DNA from: an uncultured Lachnospiraceae bacterium
Lineage (GTDB): Bacteria > Bacillota > Clostridia > Lachnospirales > Lachnospiraceae
NCBI GenBank assembly: GCA_937901625.1
Contig: CALDIE010000005.1
Coordinates: forward strand, 1 to 24,367
Reading direction: 5' to 3'
Length of the DNA stretch: 24,367 bases
Of this stretch, positions 21,744 through 24,367 are shown piece by piece. A model generated the notes under the pieces. That model did not search any database. It saw nothing but the letters and a program-made list of their open reading frames with translations, and had not been told where the DNA came from. Position numbers and translations under genes: made by a program. Every line of letters starts with the position of its first letter. Within the stretch, counting starts at the first letter, position 1.

Positions 21744-22406
21744 TTATTCCTTCCTTGTCAAAATTATTTTTCTGACAACCTCATTACAGAACCTCAAAAT
21801 CACCGCGATCAGCCAGTTTAAGATCACTATACCGGCATAGATCGCAAGCCCCGCGGGAAGTCCCCAGTTTAAAAATCCGTACCAGTCGTTGCTGTGCGGC
21901 CACTCCCCGATCCCGTTGATCAGGATATTGGCTAAGTACCCTCCGCCGTACGCAAGAGCCGCAACAGCCGAAAAAACAGTATACCGAAACGGTATCTTTT
22001 CTTTTGAGCCAAGGAATAAAAACTCCGCCATCGCCACCAGCGGAACGATCAGATGAAACCAGAGGTTGCCGCCCTGATAGAGGTTTAGCTCCGGGTATAG
22101 CGGCGCAAGAAACGCAGCTACGATAAGAAAGGTAACTCCAACCGCAGCGGCTGCCGCAAGTTTTAAAAACACAGGAAACTCTTTTTTTATAAGCACAAAG
22201 ACTGCTTTCACTGCCGCCACGATCCCGCAAAATATATTTGACAGAACGGTAAAGTATTTAAGATTTTTCCACCCTGAGTCGGTAAGACCCGTACCGGATG
22301 CATGATTGGTAATCATCGCATAGATGCCGCACAGTGTTAATACAACGATCAGTATGTTGCATATGAGCTCCGCCCAAAACCAAACGGATGTATTCTTTTC
22401 TTTCAT
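21744..22406 (-). CDS. Pr6Pr family membrane protein
   Basis: The 220-residue protein has six or so hydrophobic helices and the marks of the Pr6Pr group (related to FAR-17a/AIG1-like proteins): KYFTVLSNIFCGIVA near residue 50, NLWFHLIVPLVAMAEFLFL with a conserved His near 115-135, a GGYLANILIN segment, and WPHSNDWYGFLNWG near the end. Family members in bacteria are not well characterised; the eukaryotic AIG1 relatives are threonine hydrolases acting on fatty-acid esters of hydroxy fatty acids. The conserved polar residues make an enzyme role possible here, but that is inference. GGAGG six bases before the ATG supports the start. It converges on the glycosyltransferase gene and lies 31 bases after the histidine kinase gene on the same strand. 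Confidence 0.85.
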   Translation of the reverse strand: MKEKNTSVWFWAELICNILIVVLTLCGIYAMITNHASGTGLTDSGWKNLKYFTVLSNIFCGIVAAVKAVFVLIKKEFPVFLKLAAAAAVGVTFLIVAAFLAPLYPELNLYQGGNLWFHLIVPLVAMAEFLFLGSKEKIPFRYTVFSAVAALAYGGGYLANILINGIGEWPHSNDWYGFLNWGLPAGLAIYAGIVILNWLIAVILRFCNEVVRKIILTRKE

Positions 22407-22437
22407 TGTCTACCTCCGTAAATTTTGAAAACGGATG

Positions 22438-23832
22438 TTATTTGATCGGCAAAGTCACGATAAACCGGCTGCCTTTTCCCTGCTCACTTTCACAGGTTAT
22501 CGTCCCTTCATGCGCCTGCACGATCACTCTTGTAATGGTAAGGCCGATTCCCGTACCGCCTGTTTTTCTTGTTCTCGACTTATCCGTCCGGTAAAAACGC
22601 TCGAATATCCGCTCTTCTTCCTCCTTAGGGATACCGATACCCGTATCTTCCACGATCAGTTCCGCGGTATTCTTTTTCTTTTTTACGGAAATGACGATCT
22701 TTCCGCCTTCATCCGTATATTTAAGGGAATTCGATAACAGATTGGCTACCACCTGAGCGATCCTGCCCCTGTCGGCATCGATATGAACCTCCTCTCCGAT
22801 AACCCTTGCCTCGATGTTTTTTTCATGGATTCCGGTTTCAAAGCTCTGAAGGATCGTTTCGGAAAGGCTTACTAATTCCACATCCTCTTTATTCAGATGG
22901 ATCTTCCCCGACTCCGCTTTTTCCAGGCGTTCGAGGTCTTTGATCATATCGGAAAGACGGGAAAGTTCATCATAACAGCTTTTCAATCTCTCCGACGTCG
23001 GCTCCATCACATCATCGATCATCATCTCCATATAAGAGGAAATATTCGTGACGGGGGTTCTTAATTCGTGCGCGATATCGCCGGTTAGCTGACGTCTTAA
23101 ATATTCCTGCTCTTCCAGGGACGCAGCCATGTGATTGACCGAGTTTGCAAGGTCATATGTTTCCCTGTCCTTCTGGTTCATATCGACTCGTACACCGTAA
23201 TCCCCCTGGGATATCTTTTTTGTAAGGGAGATAACGCCCGAAACCGGCGTCGTGATACGTCTGGCAAAAAGGATGGCAAACACGATAGCAACAATGATGG
23301 ATATCAATCCGGCAAGACTTAAGATCCGATACAGTGAAGTGATGAAGCGGAAATCATTATCATCGAGATAATACGGAGTGAAATAACGGATCTCTAACTT
23401 CCCGATCTGCTTATCCCCGCTCTCAAGGTTATAATCGTAGGTTACAAAATCACCGCCAAACTCCGGAAGTTTTTCTTCCATTTCCTCGGCAATGGATTTC
23501 ATCACCTCTTGATAAAACTCCGTATCGTGATTTTCCGCATCCCATACAAGGTTTCCGTCCGCGTCATACAGCCGAAGGATAAATCCGTCCTTTAACGCAA
23601 ACATCCCCATGATATTTACATACTCTATGTTGAATCCGCCGTTCGACTCATCATAATGGCTTTCTATATTCTCGGCATAATCATCTGCCTGTTTTTTTTC
23701 CGAGAATATAACATACTCTTCAAATTCTTTTCTTATAAAATAACTCGAGAGAAGACTGATCATGCACACCGTCAGGGCAACAAGAACTGCAAATGCCAAC
23801 GACATGCTTGTTCGCAGACGCATTTTTTTCAA
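22438..23832 (-). CDS. Sensor histidine kinase with HAMP domain
   Basis: The 464-residue protein has a first membrane segment at about 11-32, an extracytoplasmic sensor region of about 135 residues, a second membrane segment at 171-191, and a HAMP domain at 191-243. The HisKA dimer domain carries phospho-acceptor H255 in DIAHELRTP. The ATPase domain has LLSNSLKYTDEGG (N box), VEDTGIGIP (G1), FERFYRTDKSR (F box) and GGTGIGL (G2). It will phosphorylate the regulator encoded just upstream. The start is unusual: a TTG at 23832 overlaps the stop of the regulator gene as TTGA and has GGAGG about nine bases upstream. ATG 23823 three codons later is the alternative. The signal is unknown; no transporter or peptide gene is visible beside it. 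Confidence 0.94.
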   Translation of the reverse strand: MKKMRLRTSMSLAFAVLVALTVCMISLLSSYFIRKEFEEYVIFSEKKQADDYAENIESHYDESNGGFNIEYVNIMGMFALKDGFILRLYDADGNLVWDAENHDTEFYQEVMKSIAEEMEEKLPEFGGDFVTYDYNLESGDKQIGKLEIRYFTPYYLDDNDFRFITSLYRILSLAGLISIIVAIVFAILFARRITTPVSGVISLTKKISQGDYGVRVDMNQKDRETYDLANSVNHMAASLEEQEYLRRQLTGDIAHELRTPVTNISSYMEMMIDDVMEPTSERLKSCYDELSRLSDMIKDLERLEKAESGKIHLNKEDVELVSLSETILQSFETGIHEKNIEARVIGEEVHIDADRGRIAQVVANLLSNSLKYTDEGGKIVISVKKKKNTAELIVEDTGIGIPKEEEERIFERFYRTDKSRTRKTGGTGIGLTITRVIVQAHEGTITCESEQGKGSRFIVTLPIK

Positions 23833-24367
23833 TCCCCGTCACCTCCGAATTTATAACCGATCCCGTGAACCGTCTTAATATATACCGGCTTTCTCGGATC
23901 GGTCTCCACTTTCTTTCGAAGATTTTTGATATGGGTATCGATCACTCTGTCAAAGCTGTCTGCCTCCGCACCGAATACGAGATCGATCAACTCGTTGCGG
24001 CTAAAGACTTTCTTCGGATGAGCCGCCATTGACGATAAGATCTTCCACTCGCTTTTGGTAAGCGAAAGCAGCTCCCCCTTCTTTCTGACGCTGCATTCAG
24101 CAAAATCAATGACAAGGTCATCCTCTCTGGAATACTTTCCGTTTAAATCTGTACAATCATCGGATGCACGCCTCAAAACCGCTTCCATACGCGCATACAA
24201 TAGCTTTACGGAGAACGGTTTGGTCACATAGTCGTCCGCCCCGATCTGGAGGCCGTTTAAGACACTGTTCTCTCCGGTTTTTGCCGTAAGCATGATGATC
24301 GGCACACCCGATTTCTTGCGGATCTCCTTACACACATCCTCTCCGGACATCCCGGGTAGCATTAAAT
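23829..24367 (-). CDS. OmpR/PhoB-family response regulator, N-terminus missing
   Basis: The frame is open to the right edge of the window. The visible part begins with LMLPGMSGEDVC, the loop that directly follows the phospho-acceptor Asp. The last two bases of the window (read AT on the minus strand) fit the end of a GAT codon for that Asp. PIIMLTAKTGENSVLNGLQI holds the conserved Thr, and GADDYVTKPFSVKLL the conserved Lys. The C-terminal winged helix is complete: LTKSEWKILSSMAAHPKKVF, SRNELIDLVFGAEADSFDR, and RVIDTHIKNLRKKVETDP. Proteins of this kind bind tandem sites in promoters after phosphorylation. It is the first visible gene of the pair and is translationally coupled to the kinase. 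About 50 N-terminal residues and the promoter are outside the window. Confidence 0.94.
   Translation of the reverse strand, partial: LMLPGMSGEDVCKEIRKKSGVPIIMLTAKTGENSVLNGLQIGADDYVTKPFSVKLLYARMEAVLRRASDDCTDLNGKYSREDDLVIDFAECSVRKKGELLSLTKSEWKILSSMAAHPKKVFSRNELIDLVFGAEADSFDRVIDTHIKNLRKKVETDPRKPVYIKTVHGIGYKFGGDGD

Overview
The window looks like chromosome from a low-to-mid GC Firmicute of the class Clostridia, most likely a Lachnospiraceae-type gut or rumen bacterium. The reasons are strong AGGAGG-type ribosome binding sites, the gene repertoire (DegV, TSCPD-family protein, CmpB-like membrane protein, Pr6Pr, LarE, KptA), and a dense family of GTGACACGGGGACGTACC palindromic repeats of a kind I associate with such genomes. 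The first 16 bases are not biological: they match the end of a standard Illumina adapter, so genuine sequence starts near base 17.

Layout. (1) 17-1223, minus: a membrane-anchored diguanylate-cyclase-type signalling protein cut off by the contig edge. (2) 1454-3560, minus: KptA RNA 2'-phosphotransferase, a FluC/CrcB fluoride channel and a DegV lipid-binding protein. (3) 3597-4670, minus: a flavodoxin and a CmpB-like membrane protein, divergent from a TetR-type regulator (4973-5527) with two operator-like palindromes between them. (4) 5592-15691, minus: a 10-kb defence island on one strand. It begins with a DEAD/DEAH helicase-HNH nuclease translationally coupled to an unrecognised 177-residue protein. 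A HAD nucleotidase-like gene follows, and its stop overlaps the start of a complete four-gene Wadjet (JetABCD) anti-plasmid operon. (5) 15932-18777: a Sir2 deacylase, a TSCPD protein, an unknown membrane protein and the sulfur transferase LarE. (6) About 18785-19975: a gene graveyard with a 163-bp MITE-like element, a stop-interrupted HTH stub that still has a good promoter, an ATPase_2 N-terminal stub, a MATE transporter fragment, a 66-bp in-frame tandem repeat and an array of degenerate half-palindromes. (7) 20029-24367: a GT-C glycosyltransferase, a Pr6Pr membrane protein and a two-component system whose response regulator is cut by the right edge.

How it works together. The Wadjet operon encodes a MukBEF-like SMC complex (JetA kleisin, JetB kite protein, JetC ATPase) plus the TOPRIM nuclease JetD, a known machine that recognises and cleaves small circular DNA. 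The neighbouring helicase-HNH pair and the HAD gene are the best candidates for an undescribed defence module or for extra Wadjet parts. Palindromic repeats sit directly at the ends of genes, supply at least one stop codon, appear to supply a -35 box for the TSCPD gene, and create false N-terminal extensions in several reading frames. Starts were chosen here by ribosome binding sites and not by longest ORF.
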